From the NCBI GenBank assembly GCA_004145795.1, contig SEIO01000002.1, positions 62,001 through 126,000 of the forward strand: 64,000 nt of DNA, read 5' to 3'. The DNA comes from Lentibacillus lipolyticus. Lineage in GTDB: Bacteria; Bacillota; Bacilli; Bacillales; Amphibacillaceae. Below are positions 55,420 to 64,000 of this stretch, piece after piece (within the stretch, counting starts at the first letter, position 1; every line of letters starts with the position of its first letter). Both the position numbers and the translations under genes were made by a program. The notes below the pieces were generated by a model. It searched no databases. It had not been told where the DNA came from and saw only the letters and a program-made list of their open reading frames with translations.

Positions 55420-56244
55420 ATGAAGAAGATTTTGGCAATTACGGGAGCATTGTTGGTACTTATTTTAGGGGCATGTGGTGAATCGTCCGAGGATGGCGAC
55501 AGCAGCACCATTAAGGTGGGAGCATCGAGTACACCACATGCTATTATTCTGGAAGAAGCAAAGCCACTTCTGGAGGAAAAGGGGATTACCCTGAAAATAG
55601 AAGAATATCAGGACTATGTTTTGCCAAACGATGATTTGGAGAGCGGTGAAATTGATGCGAACTACTTCCAGCACATACCATACCTGAAGGGGCAGATTGC
55701 CGACATTGGTTATGATTTCACCCATCTCGGCGGCATCCATATTGAGCCAATGGGTATTTATTCCAAAGACTTTAATAGTATTGACGAAATTCCGGATGAA
55801 GCAGAAGTATTGATGAGCCGCTCCGTTGCAGACCATGGTCGAGTCCTGGCATTACTGGAACGGGAAGGTCTGATTAAACTGGATGAGGACATTGATAAAG
55901 TAGACGCAAGAACCGACGATATTGTGGAAAATCCGAAAAACCTGACATTCTCACATGATTATGATGCAGCGGCGTTACCTAACTTATATGACACAGAAGA
56001 AAATACATTAGTAGCTATTAATACGAATTATGCAATTGGTGCGGATCTGAATCCAGCCAAAGATGCACTCATTCTGGAAGGGGATGAATCTTCATACGTG
56101 AACGTGGTTGCAGTACGGAAAGAGGATAAAGATAACGAGACGTTAAAAACATTAGTTGATGTTCTGCATTCCGAAAAAATTCAGGAGTTTATCCGGGAGG
56201 AATTTAACGGCGCCGTTGTCCCAGTTGACGGTGCGCCAGAGTAA
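55420..56244 (+). CDS. metQ: Methionine-binding lipoprotein
   Basis: Substrate-binding lipoprotein of the methionine importer (NlpA family), 274 residues. The lipobox LGAC gives lipid-modified Cys19. The NlpA family pattern is seen in KVGASSTPHAIILEEAKPLLE near residue 30, DANYFQHIPYL near 75 and the Asn/Arg-rich methionine pocket near residues 125 and 205. ATG 55420 follows aaaggagag. Last gene of the S-box operon metNPQ. Confidence 0.95.
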   Translation: MKKILAITGALLVLILGACGESSEDGDSSTIKVGASSTPHAIILEEAKPLLEEKGITLKIEEYQDYVLPNDDLESGEIDANYFQHIPYLKGQIADIGYDFTHLGGIHIEPMGIYSKDFNSIDEIPDEAEVLMSRSVADHGRVLALLEREGLIKLDEDIDKVDARTDDIVENPKNLTFSHDYDAAALPNLYDTEENTLVAINTNYAIGADLNPAKDALILEGDESSYVNVVAVRKEDKDNETLKTLVDVLHSEKIQEFIREEFNGAVVPVDGAPE

Positions 56245-56464
56245 ACAAATTCATAAAAAGAACGAATTTTAGGGAATACGATGTATACCTCCGTAAATCG
56301 AAGCAACTTTTGTATACGAAATGTTATTCGTCATCCACGCTTGCTGACGAAAGGGATTCCGCTATCAGACTTTAATATACCTTTTGCGGCTGGTTTGTTT
56401 TATATGCTATTCTTATTACCGTAATCAAAAGAAAGGATGGTTCACTATTAATAGTGGAATTAAG

Positions 56465-56635
56465 ATGACCTATACTCCGGAAATGGAGAAGGCAATGCAA
56501 CAGTCGAATCAAATGGGTTACGCGGAATATGAAAGGAAACTCGAAAAACGCATTGCCGTCGAAAAAAGACGACAGCAGGAATACCAGCAGTGCAAACAAA
56601 TGATAGCGGAATTTGACAGTCATCTTCATACGTGA
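56465..56635 (+). CDS. Small hypothetical helical protein
   Basis: If read from ATG 56465 the product has 56 residues and is very polar and helical (MEKAMQQSNQMGYAEYERKL, then RRQQEYQQ), with no known domain. The frame is open from 56384, but the first part reads poorly. The ribosome binding site is weak. The strong terminator 9 nt after the stop supports a real transcription unit. Not recognised. Confidence 0.45.
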   Translation: MTYTPEMEKAMQQSNQMGYAEYERKLEKRIAVEKRRQQEYQQCKQMIAEFDSHLHT

Positions 56636-56643
56636 TAAATACC

Positions 56644-56678
56644 ACCGGCACTCCAGAATATGGGGTGCCGGATTTTTA
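56644..56678 (+). terminator. Terminator before repeat family 2 copy B
   Basis: CCGGCACTCC pairs with GGGGTGCCGG, followed by ATTTTTAG. Confidence 0.8.
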
Positions 56679-56833
56679 GAGGTTGTTCAAAAAGTCCGGT
56701 AAAAATGACACATCGAATTTCTTCGTTGGCTTGCTTTTCCGTTGCTCATGTATTAATTACATTAAGGACCTTCTGCTAAAAATCGTCCACGTCCTGTGGG
56801 CAACGCAGAAGTCACCACATCCTGTGGAAGTCC
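56678..56833 (+). repeat. Dispersed repeat, family 2, copy B
   Basis: Starts AGAGGTTGTTCAAAAAGTCC and ends GTCACCACATCCTGTGGAAGTC. Head and tail match copy A at 33800-33900; the middle is longer and different. No ORF; fills most of the gap before the FAH gene. Confidence 0.65.
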
Positions 56834-56940
56834 GATAAATTTTGTAAATATTCATCGCGGGCAGGATTATTGCCTGCGAAAGGCGAATAACCATTACAGG
56901 TATTCCATCGTACAAGTGAAAATGAATGGAGGAGTCCGCT

Positions 56941-57873
56941 ATGAAATTACTGAGTTACCAACTGAAAAGAAGCCCCGGTCCACCTAGAGTCGGCTGTATG
57001 CTTCATGACAGGATTGCGGATATGCAGGAAGTCTGGTGCCGCTGGCGGCGCTCCAGACAGGAAACAGAATTAGCATCTGCTGCGGAACAATTTTTCCCAT
57101 CTGATCCAACCCGATTTTATGCAGGCGGTGATTTTATTATCAGTCAGGCAAAAGAAGCAGCCGCTTTCGCTGAAGAAACCAATCTGGAGGACATCCGTTA
57201 CAGCCGTCAAGATGTTCACCTGCTGACACCAGTTCCAGAACCATCCAAAATTATTTGTATCGGTAAAAACTATGCCGATCATGCGGCGGAAATGAATAGT
57301 GATGTACCGGAATATCCTGTACTGTTTGCGAAGTTTGCAAATAGCCTGATTGGTCCTGAAGATGCCATTGAAAAATCGGCTAAAACGAGTCAGCTAGATT
57401 ATGAAGTGGAACTAACCGCGGTCATCGGAAAAGAAGCATCTTGTGTGAAGCGACAGGATGCCCTGGAATACATTGCAGGTTACACCATTGGGAACGACAC
57501 TTCAGCACGTGATTTGCAAAAGCGAACGCCAGAGTGGCTGCAGGGAAAAACACTGGACCGCAGTACGCCAGTAGGTCCATGGATTGTAACCGCTGATGAG
57601 GCCGGTGACCCAAGCAATTTAACAATCCAGTCTCAGGTGAACGGACATGTGCGTCAGGCATCATCAACCAGCAAGCTCATTTTCGATGTTCCGTATCTTA
57701 TCGAGTTCATTTCCGGGTTAATTACGCTGAAACCGGGTGACCTGATTCTGACAGGCACACCAAATGGCGTTGGAATGGGGATGGAACCGCCGCAGTTTTT
57801 GAACCACGGTGATATTGTAACGATGGAAATCGAGAACATCGGTAAGCTTGAGAATAGCGTGAAAGCTAAATAA
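56941..57873 (+). CDS. Fumarylacetoacetate hydrolase family protein
   Basis: A 310-residue protein of the FAH fold, which includes acylpyruvases, 2-hydroxyhepta-diene-dioate isomerases and oxaloacetate decarboxylases. The core begins near residue 95 (IICIGKNYADHAAEM); the metal ligands are in DYEVELTAVIG (two Glu and Asp) near 155, and the conserved NDTSARDLQ and KTLDRSTPVGPW follow. The C-terminal LILTGTPNGVGMGMEPP is the usual signature. ATG 56941 has tggagga. Start and length are firm; the substrate is not. Confidence 0.88.
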   Translation: MKLLSYQLKRSPGPPRVGCMLHDRIADMQEVWCRWRRSRQETELASAAEQFFPSDPTRFYAGGDFIISQAKEAAAFAEETNLEDIRYSRQDVHLLTPVPEPSKIICIGKNYADHAAEMNSDVPEYPVLFAKFANSLIGPEDAIEKSAKTSQLDYEVELTAVIGKEASCVKRQDALEYIAGYTIGNDTSARDLQKRTPEWLQGKTLDRSTPVGPWIVTADEAGDPSNLTIQSQVNGHVRQASSTSKLIFDVPYLIEFISGLITLKPGDLILTGTPNGVGMGMEPPQFLNHGDIVTMEIENIGKLENSVKAK

Positions 57874-57884
57874 TAATAAATTGT

Positions 57885-57920
57885 ATGCATAGGGGTGCGT
57901 TGACGTCCCTATGCATTTTT
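57885..57920 (+). terminator. Terminator after the FAH gene
   Basis: TGCATAGGG pairs with CCCTATGCA around a 12-nt loop, followed by TTTTTTATA. Confidence 0.88.
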
Positions 57921-57963
57921 TATATCGCTTCGCATTAGAAAAATAAAAAGATTTCAATTTATT

Positions 57964-58001
57964 ATTGAATTAATATACATTATAATGCATAATAATACAA
58001 T
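57964..58001. promoter_or_regulatory. Tandem ARG boxes upstream of carB
   Basis: TGAATTAATATACA (57966-57979) and TGCATAATAATACA (57986-57999) match TGAATWWWWATTCA with one and two mismatches and are 20 bp apart, the usual spacing of ArgR/AhrC operator pairs. A -10-like TATAAT (57981-57986) lies between and under them, which suits repression by arginine. Confidence 0.7.
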
Positions 58002-58097
58002 AACAAGTATTTAAAAAATTACCGTAAATTTGTGAATACTAAAATCGCATGTAAAACAGTTTTCCGGACGAAAGGCATATGGAAAGGAGTGGGGAGC

Positions 58098-61000
58098 GTG
58101 CCAAAACTGGAAGGTATCGATAAGGTGCTTGTTATTGGGTCCGGACCGGTCGTCATTGGGCAGGCAGCAGAATTTGATTATTCCGGTACACAGGCTTGTC
58201 TTGCGCTGAAAGAAGAAGGGGTCGAGGTTGTCCTCGTTAATAATAATCCTGCTACCATCATGACCGATGAGTCGACAGCGGATCATGTTTACCTGGAGCC
58301 GCTAACAGAGGATTCACTGACTGCCATCATTAAGAAGGAGAAACCGGATGGCCTGTTGCCGTCAGTTGCCGGCCAAACCGGACTTAACCTTGCACTCGCA
58401 TTATCGGAAGCAGGTGTGTTGAATCAATATAATGTCAGTCTTTTGGGTACTTCATTGGAGACAATCCAAAAAGGAGAAGACCGGGAAATTTTCAAATCAC
58501 TGATGACATCAATTGGTGAACCAGTACCGGAAAGCATGTCCGTAGAGTCAGCCGATGATGCTGTTCGATTCTCAAAAAATGCGGGTTTTCCCATTATCGT
58601 CAGGCCTGCCTACACACTTGGCGGAGCCGGTGGGGGAGTTGCGGAAAATGAACAAGAGCTTTATACGATTGTCCGGCGCGGTCTTGATAGGAGTCCTATC
58701 AGCCAGGTGCTGGTCGAGCAGAGCGTCAAAGGGTGGAAAGAAATTGAGTTTGAAGTGATCAGGGATGCTGCTGGTACGTGCATGATTGTTTGTGACATGG
58801 AAAATGTGGATCCAGCTGGTATACATACCGGCGACAGTATTGTGACAGCCCCAGCCCAGACGTTGGATGCCGATGACTGCCAGATGCTGCGAAAAGCTTC
58901 CTTCCATGTTATCGAGGAATTGGGAATAGTGGGTGCGTGCAATATTCAGTTCGCTGTTCAACCGTCGGGCGGTGAATATGTCATCATTGAAGTGAATCCG
59001 AGAGTAAGCCGTTCCAGCGCGCTTGCTTCCAAGGCAACAGGCTGCCCAATAGCAACCATTGCGACCAAATTAGCATTGGGTTACCGTCTCGGTGAACGGA
59101 TGAATTCGGGTGATCCGGCATCTGTATTGAATCTGGACCCAGCCATTGATTATACAGCGGTGAAATTGCCGCGCTGGCCATTTGATAAATTCACTAAAGC
59201 TGATCGCACCCTTGGGACACAAATGAAGGCAACGGGCGAAGTGTTGGCATTGGCGAACAGCTTTCCAGCAGCATTGACAAAAGCGGTTCTGTCTTTGGAT
59301 ATCGCATCCAGTCATTTCCCATTTTTGACTGACTGGACTGATGATGCTATTGAAGAATCCATTACAAATGCAACCGATGAACGGCTATTTGCTGTCATAG
59401 AGGCATTCCGGCGTGACTTTACAATCCAATATGTGAATGAGCTGAGTGGCATCAACGAGTATTTCCTGCATGAAATGGCGTACCTCGTTTCTGTGGAAAA
59501 GAAATTAGCCGCGGCAAACTGGCATTCCGTTGCGAAACATGAATGGCAAGAAGCTAAAACGCTAGGATTTTCTGATGCATTTCTGGCTTCCCTATTTGGG
59601 AAAAAAGCATCTGATGTACGCAATTATCTAGCTGAATGGGGTATCCGTCCTGTGTACAAAATGGCTGGTGCGAATCAGGCAGGAAAGCCATTTTTCTACA
59701 GCAGCTGGAATGAGGCAGATGAGGTAATCCCACTAAAAGGAAAAACAATAGTCGTACTTGGGTCCGGACCCATCCGGATCGGTCAGGGAATAGAGTTTGA
59801 TTACTGTTCGGTGCATGCCGTCCAATCATTACAGAAGCAGGGTACCCGTGCCGTTGTCGTCAACAATAATCCTGAAACCGTCAGTACCGATTGGAATATT
59901 GCGGATCATCTCTATATGGAGCCACTGACGACGGAAGCTGTACTGAATGTTGTAAAGAAAGAAAAAGCGGATGGTGTCATGGTGCAGTTTGGCGGACAGA
60001 CAGCGATAAACCTTGCAGAAGAGCTTTGTTCAGAAGGGGTTCATGTGTGTGGAACATCATTGACGTCAATTGCTGCCTGTGAAGATCGGGAACAGTTTTA
60101 TCAGCTTCTAAGAAAACTGAAAATACCGCATATTCCCGGTGAAACGGTCACAAACGCCAGTGATGCAGCCGCAGCAGCGCATGATATAGGTTATCCGGTA
60201 TTGGTTCGGCCATCGTATGTTATTGGTGGTAAGGGAATGGCTGTATTGCAAAACGAGTCTGAATTGCACACCTATCTTAATGATATGGAAAAAGACGGTG
60301 CAAATTCCAGTGGGTTTCCGTTGCTTATTGATCAATTCATTCCAGGCCGTGAGTTCGAAATTGATGCTGTCTGTGATGGGGCAGATGTGCTTATCCCCGG
60401 TATTTTTCAGCATGAGGAACGGGCAGGGGTTCACTCTGGCGACAGCATTGCTATTTTTCCGGCGCCGGATTTAACGAAACAGCAGATGCGACAAGTGGAG
60501 GCGCACACCAAATCTATTTCGGAAGAGCTGAATTTAAAAGGGATGGTCAACATACAATTTGTCCTCAGTGAGGATGAACAGGAAATGTATGTGCTTGAGG
60601 TAAACCCACGTGCATCGCGGACCGTTCCGATTGCCAGCAAAGTGACGGGAGTGCCACTCATCGATCTGGCAACAAACATTCAAATGGGGAAACCATTATC
60701 TGAGGCCCCCTGGGAACTTGGTTTGCACAAAGAAATTCCTTACCAGGCTGTGAAAATGCCCGTTTTTTCTTCATCTAAATTGCCTGGTGTGGATCCATAT
60801 CTTGGCCCGGAAATGCAATCAACTGGTGAAGCAATCGGGATTGGAACAACAACTGATCAAGCGATAAGAAAAGCTTGTGGCTGGTCGGAAGGCAGTCTGT
60901 TGGATTGTGAAGCCGGGGGATCAATTTATTTATCTTTAGATCCAGCAAAAGCGGAGCTGCCCATGAAGCTGGTGGAACGGTTATCCGAATTTAACGCTGG

Positions 61001-61325
61001 GGTCATAGTGGACCAACCAACAGCCAAAATGATTAGTAAACAGGGGCTGCACGCTAAGGAAATGATAAGTGCAGAGGAAGCAAAATCACGTTTTGCGGAC
61101 GAAGAATTTGCATTCGTTTGCGATACAAATAGACGTCTCATACCGGATGAACATACCAAATTGCGGTCAACAGCATTAGCCTGTGGCATACCCTGCTTTA
61201 CGTCGCTCGAAACATTACAGGAACATTTACTGTCCTTAACCCAGATGGCAGAGGTGCCGCAATCGATTGATTCTTACAGGGGTGCAGTCCAACATTTGAA
61301 TAAAAAGAAAGGGCAGGTGGTGTGA
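58098..61325 (+). CDS. carB: Carbamoyl phosphate synthase large subunit (arginine-linked)
   Basis: Makes carbamoyl phosphate from ammonia, bicarbonate and two ATP. The 1075-residue chain has two homologous ATP-grasp halves: the first begins with VIGSGPVVIGQAAEFDYSG near residue 13, the second repeats it as VLGSGPIRIGQGIEFDYCS near residue 555; each half has an NPR motif (VNPRVSRSSALA, VNPRASRTVPIA). The C-terminal MGS-like domain (about 930-1060) is the allosteric part. Start GTG 58098 follows aaaggagtgggg; the frame extends to 58032 without a signal. ARG boxes upstream and argF-argG-argH downstream show the arginine role. The small subunit gene carA is not adjacent. Confidence 0.95.
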   Translation: MPKLEGIDKVLVIGSGPVVIGQAAEFDYSGTQACLALKEEGVEVVLVNNNPATIMTDESTADHVYLEPLTEDSLTAIIKKEKPDGLLPSVAGQTGLNLALALSEAGVLNQYNVSLLGTSLETIQKGEDREIFKSLMTSIGEPVPESMSVESADDAVRFSKNAGFPIIVRPAYTLGGAGGGVAENEQELYTIVRRGLDRSPISQVLVEQSVKGWKEIEFEVIRDAAGTCMIVCDMENVDPAGIHTGDSIVTAPAQTLDADDCQMLRKASFHVIEELGIVGACNIQFAVQPSGGEYVIIEVNPRVSRSSALASKATGCPIATIATKLALGYRLGERMNSGDPASVLNLDPAIDYTAVKLPRWPFDKFTKADRTLGTQMKATGEVLALANSFPAALTKAVLSLDIASSHFPFLTDWTDDAIEESITNATDERLFAVIEAFRRDFTIQYVNELSGINEYFLHEMAYLVSVEKKLAAANWHSVAKHEWQEAKTLGFSDAFLASLFGKKASDVRNYLAEWGIRPVYKMAGANQAGKPFFYSSWNEADEVIPLKGKTIVVLGSGPIRIGQGIEFDYCSVHAVQSLQKQGTRAVVVNNNPETVSTDWNIADHLYMEPLTTEAVLNVVKKEKADGVMVQFGGQTAINLAEELCSEGVHVCGTSLTSIAACEDREQFYQLLRKLKIPHIPGETVTNASDAAAAAHDIGYPVLVRPSYVIGGKGMAVLQNESELHTYLNDMEKDGANSSGFPLLIDQFIPGREFEIDAVCDGADVLIPGIFQHEERAGVHSGDSIAIFPAPDLTKQQMRQVEAHTKSISEELNLKGMVNIQFVLSEDEQEMYVLEVNPRASRTVPIASKVTGVPLIDLATNIQMGKPLSEAPWELGLHKEIPYQAVKMPVFSSSKLPGVDPYLGPEMQSTGEAIGIGTTTDQAIRKACGWSEGSLLDCEAGGSIYLSLDPAKAELPMKLVERLSEFNAGVIVDQPTAKMISKQGLHAKEMISAEEAKSRFADEEFAFVCDTNRRLIPDEHTKLRSTALACGIPCFTSLETLQEHLLSLTQMAEVPQSIDSYRGAVQHLNKKKGQVV

Positions 61326-62288
61326 TTGGGGCCGGATGTTAAGCAACACAACAGCCAGTTACAACTAAAAGGCAGGGACTTTCTGAAACTCCAAGAATGG
61401 AGCTATGATGAGTTGTTGCACCTCCTGGATTTAGCTGATGAAATGAAGGCATTGCAAAAAGCGGGGGCTGCGGGACAGCCATTAAAAGGAAAAACCCTGG
61501 GCATGCTGTTCGAGAAGCCATCGACAAGAACTCGTATTTCGTTTGAGACTGGAATGCTCCAGCTTGGAGGCGCCGCTATATTTCTTAATACCACTGATTT
61601 GCAGCATGGCAGAGGGGAGAGCCTTTCCGATACAGCAAAAGTACTGTCCGGCTATCTTGATGGTATTATGGTCCGCACGCATGCTCATGAAACGGTGGAG
61701 ACATTGGCTCAGCATGCAAGGGTGCCGGTGATTAATGGACTCACAGACCGTTACCATCCTTGTCAGGTACTCGCAGATCTGCTGACCATTCGCGAGGTTA
61801 AAGGTGATTGGAGTGATTTGAAACTGGCTTATGTTGGTGATGGCAATAACATGTCCCATTCACTGCTCATTGGTGCAGCCATGACCGGAATGACAATCAG
61901 TGTTGCTACACCAGAAGGATATGAGCCAGATCCGGACATCACCCAGCATGCTGCTGCAATGGCTGGCAAGACAGGAGGCGGTATAGAACAGACAACAGAT
62001 CCGCAGCAGGCTGCAAAACAGGCAGATATCATTTATACAGATGTCTGGGCGAGCATGGGGCAAGAAAAAGAGCAAGCAGCCCGCAACGACGCGTTTGCCG
62101 GTTTTCAAGTGAACAGGAAAGTATTTGCTTCAGCTAAATCGGATGCTATTTTCATGCATTGCCTGCCAGCCCACAGAGGTGAAGAGGTTACAGCAGCTAT
62201 TATTGACGGCGGTCAATCGGTAGTCTTTCAGCAGGCAGAAAATAGACTGCATGCTCAAAAAGCACTAATGACTGCACTAATGAGTTAA
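61326..62288 (+). CDS. argF: Ornithine carbamoyltransferase
   Basis: Transfers carbamoyl phosphate to ornithine to give citrulline. The 320-residue protein has the carbamoyl phosphate motif STRTR in EKPSTRTRISFE near residue 63, HPCQ near residue 140, and the ornithine-binding MHCLPAHRGEE near residue 280. It starts with TTG directly after the carB stop, so both are translationally coupled. The direct link of carB and argF suits channeling of the unstable carbamoyl phosphate to arginine synthesis. Catabolic argF (arcB) is less likely given the ARG boxes and argGH. Confidence 0.94.
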   Translation: MGPDVKQHNSQLQLKGRDFLKLQEWSYDELLHLLDLADEMKALQKAGAAGQPLKGKTLGMLFEKPSTRTRISFETGMLQLGGAAIFLNTTDLQHGRGESLSDTAKVLSGYLDGIMVRTHAHETVETLAQHARVPVINGLTDRYHPCQVLADLLTIREVKGDWSDLKLAYVGDGNNMSHSLLIGAAMTGMTISVATPEGYEPDPDITQHAAAMAGKTGGGIEQTTDPQQAAKQADIIYTDVWASMGQEKEQAARNDAFAGFQVNRKVFASAKSDAIFMHCLPAHRGEEVTAAIIDGGQSVVFQQAENRLHAQKALMTALMS

Positions 62289-62370
62289 GCGTGACATCTG
62301 AAAAAGAACTATATGGAAATTGCGGTAAAGAGTGCATAAGACAAATAATCGAATGAGAGGGGAAATTATA

Positions 62371-63633
62371 ATGGAAAAAGAAAAAATTGTGCTTGCGTAT
62401 TCAGGAGGTTTGGACACGTCCGTTGCTGTCAAATGGCTTCAGGATCAATATAACTACGATGTAATTGCTGTCGCATTGGACGTAGGTGAAGGAAAGGATC
62501 TGGAATCAGTAAAGACGAAAGCATTGGAAGTTGGGGCTATAAAGTCGTATGTCGTTGATGCTAAATCATTATTTGCAGATGAATATGTACTGCCGGCACT
62601 GCAGGCAAATCTTTTATATGAAGGAAAATATCCACTGATTTCTGCACTGTCGAGACCACTCATTGCTAAAATCCTTGTGGATATCGCTAAAAAAGAGGGA
62701 GCATCAGCTGTTGCACATGGCTGTACCGGAAAAGGGAACGACCAGGTGAGATTTGATGTTGCCTTTTCTGGACTGAATCCGCATCTTGATGTTGTAGCCC
62801 CGGTACGGGAATGGTCGATGTCCAGGGAAGAAGAGATTGCTTTTGCGAAAGAGCATCAGATTTCAATTCCCGTCAACGTGGATAGCCCGTACAGTATTGA
62901 TGAAAATCTGTGGGGCCGCAGCAATGAGTGCGGTATACTGGAGGATCCGTGGGCGGAACCGCCTAAAGACGCATATGGCTTAACGAGTGATCCCGTAGAA
63001 GGTCCGAATGAGCCGGAAGTCGTGGAAATCGTCTTCAGTCAAGGGAAGCCCGTTTCGTTAAATGGTACAGAAATGCCGCTTGAAGAATTAATTACCACAT
63101 TAAATAGCATCGCTGGAAAGCATGGGGTTGGGCGGATCGATCATGTCGAAAATCGTCTCGTCGGCATTAAATCCAGAGAGATTTACGAAGCCCCGGCGGC
63201 TGCCGTACTGATTGAAGCTCATCAGGAGCTGGAATCACTGACGCTGACACGCGAAACAGCCCACTTTAAACCAGCTGTAGAGCAGAAATTCGCCCAGATG
63301 GTTTATGACGGGTTATGGTACTCTCCTCTAACCAATGCACTGAAAGCATTTATTGAAGAGACCCAGCAGTATGTAACAGGGACCGTTAAGTTAAAACTGT
63401 TCAAAGGTCATGTCCAGCCGATAGGCCGTCATTCTGATCAATCGCTTTATGATTTCGATCTGGCAACATATAATGCTGATGATGCGTTTGACCATGAAGC
63501 TGCCACTGGTTTCATTAAACTGTGGGGGCTGCCAACGAAAGTTCACTCATCCGTTAATGAATCGGAGGTTGGCGAAAAGACGGAAACAGAACTTAAAGCG
63601 GCAATCTCAGCAAAGGAAGCATTGAATCAATGA
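62371..63633 (+). CDS. argG: Argininosuccinate synthase
   Basis: Condenses citrulline and aspartate with ATP. The 420-residue enzyme has the N-type ATP pyrophosphatase P-loop [12 protein letters not shown] near residue 9, [13 protein letters not shown] near residue 115, and [11 protein letters not shown] near residue 175, all diagnostic. Start ATG 62371 follows gagaggggaa; the frame begins earlier at 62332 without a good site. It lies 82 nt after argF and its stop overlaps the argH start by ATGA. Confidence 0.97.
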   Translation: MEKEKIVLAYSGGLDTSVAVKWLQDQYNYDVIAVALDVGEGKDLESVKTKALEVGAIKSYVVDAKSLFADEYVLPALQANLLYEGKYPLISALSRPLIAKILVDIAKKEGASAVAHGCTGKGNDQVRFDVAFSGLNPHLDVVAPVREWSMSREEEIAFAKEHQISIPVNVDSPYSIDENLWGRSNECGILEDPWAEPPKDAYGLTSDPVEGPNEPEVVEIVFSQGKPVSLNGTEMPLEELITTLNSIAGKHGVGRIDHVENRLVGIKSREIYEAPAAAVLIEAHQELESLTLTRETAHFKPAVEQKFAQMVYDGLWYSPLTNALKAFIEETQQYVTGTVKLKLFKGHVQPIGRHSDQSLYDFDLATYNADDAFDHEAATGFIKLWGLPTKVHSSVNESEVGEKTETELKAAISAKEALNQ

Positions 63634-64000
63634 AACTATGGGGCGGGCGATTCACGAAACCTACGAATCAATTAGTGGAGGAGTATACTGCATCCATTCC
63701 ATTTGATAAGAAACTGGCGCACTATGATATTCAGGGAAGTCTAGCGCATGTAAAGATGCTTAAGAAATGCAGTATTATCCCGGCACAGGATGCTGAACGG
63801 ATTGAAGAAGGACTGCAAAAAGTTGCTGCTTCTATTGAAAACGGGGAAGCTGAACTGCAGCAGGAACACGAAGATATTCATATGAACGTGGAGAAACTGC
63901 TTATCGACGAAATTGGTCCGGTTGGCGGAAAACTGCACACCGGGAGAAGCAGGAACGACCAGGTGGCACTGGATATGCGTTTATATCTAAGGGATACCTG
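63630..64000 (+). CDS. argH: Argininosuccinate lyase, 3' end outside window
   Basis: Splits argininosuccinate to arginine and fumarate. The first 123 codons are visible: MKLWGGRF at the N terminus and, near residue 110, the family motif [13 protein letters not shown], which binds substrate. ATG 63630 overlaps the argG stop codon. The gene runs past the window edge. Confidence 0.96.
   Translation, partial: MKLWGGRFTKPTNQLVEEYTASIPFDKKLAHYDIQGSLAHVKMLKKCSIIPAQDAERIEEGLQKVAASIENGEAELQQEHEDIHMNVEKLLIDEIGPVGGKLHTGRSRNDQVALDMRLYLRDT

Noticed and set aside
56796-56987. 63-codon ORF before the FAH gene
   Set aside because: Begins in repeat family 2 copy B and overlaps the start of the FAH gene in another frame.

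Overview
The window is 64 kb of chromosome from a low-to-mid GC Firmicute of the family Bacillaceae, most likely a halophilic or marine relative of Lentibacillus, Virgibacillus or Oceanobacillus. The evidence is gene order that closely follows Bacillus subtilis blocks (trxB-yvcI-rapZ-glmR-whiA-crh-clpP; sigL; cggR-gapA-pgk-tpiA-gpmI-eno; secG-est-rnr-smpB-ssrA; and, in reverse order, fadN-fadA-fadE-yusI-gcvH-yusF-yusE-metNPQ), strong Bacillus-type ribosome binding sites, and several operators that match Bacillus consensus sequences (CtsR, CggR, Zur, FadR, CcpA). The genus is an inference. The first gene (TPR protein) and the last (argH) are cut by the window edges.

Layout. 0-7 kb: TPR protein, trxB, a Nudix hydrolase, rapZ, glmR, whiA, crh with a perfect cre site just upstream, and clpP on the other strand under a CtsR-box promoter. 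7-10.6 kb: tRNA-Arg(CCG), a MenA-like prenyltransferase and a CopD-like membrane protein transcribed together from a promoter carrying an Fnr/Crp-type palindrome, then sigL and a glutaredoxin-like gene. 10.6-18 kb: the central glycolytic cluster with its CggR operator. 18-24 kb: nucleoside hydrolase, nitroreductase, ptsI, a lysophospholipase-like hydrolase, secG and carboxylesterase. 24-27.6 kb: the ribosome-rescue and RNA-decay block rnr-smpB-ssrA. 27.8-40.9 kb: a mixed accessory stretch (CoA-type Nudix, ZIP transporter, guaC, a solitary adenine DNA methyltransferase next to an MNT/HEPN toxin-antitoxin pair, hemolysin III, luciferase-like oxidoreductase, aromatic acid exporter, CwlO-like endopeptidase, betaine-type transporter, YitT protein). 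41-44 kb: znuACB-zur behind a perfect Zur box. 44-57.9 kb: repeats, a second YitT protein, the fad operon behind a FadR box, gcvH and small yus genes, the S-box controlled metNPQ operon and an FAH-family gene. 58-64 kb: carB-argF-argG-argH behind tandem ARG boxes.

The most unusual feature is ssrA. The tmRNA gene (26900-27583) is split inside its T loop by a 318-nt sequence (27249-27566) that folds as a complete group I intron core: P1 with the G.U pair at the splice site, P2, P3, P4, P5, P7 with a bulged C, P7.1, P7.2, P8, P9 and a terminal G. Removing it restores a perfect tmRNA T arm and a 366-nt tmRNA. The intron contains no ORF. Other points of note are the cre site in front of crh, the Fnr-type promoter of the CopD/MenA pair, the methyltransferase plus MNT/HEPN cluster, carB without an adjacent carA, ptsI without ptsH, and three families of dispersed intergenic repeats.
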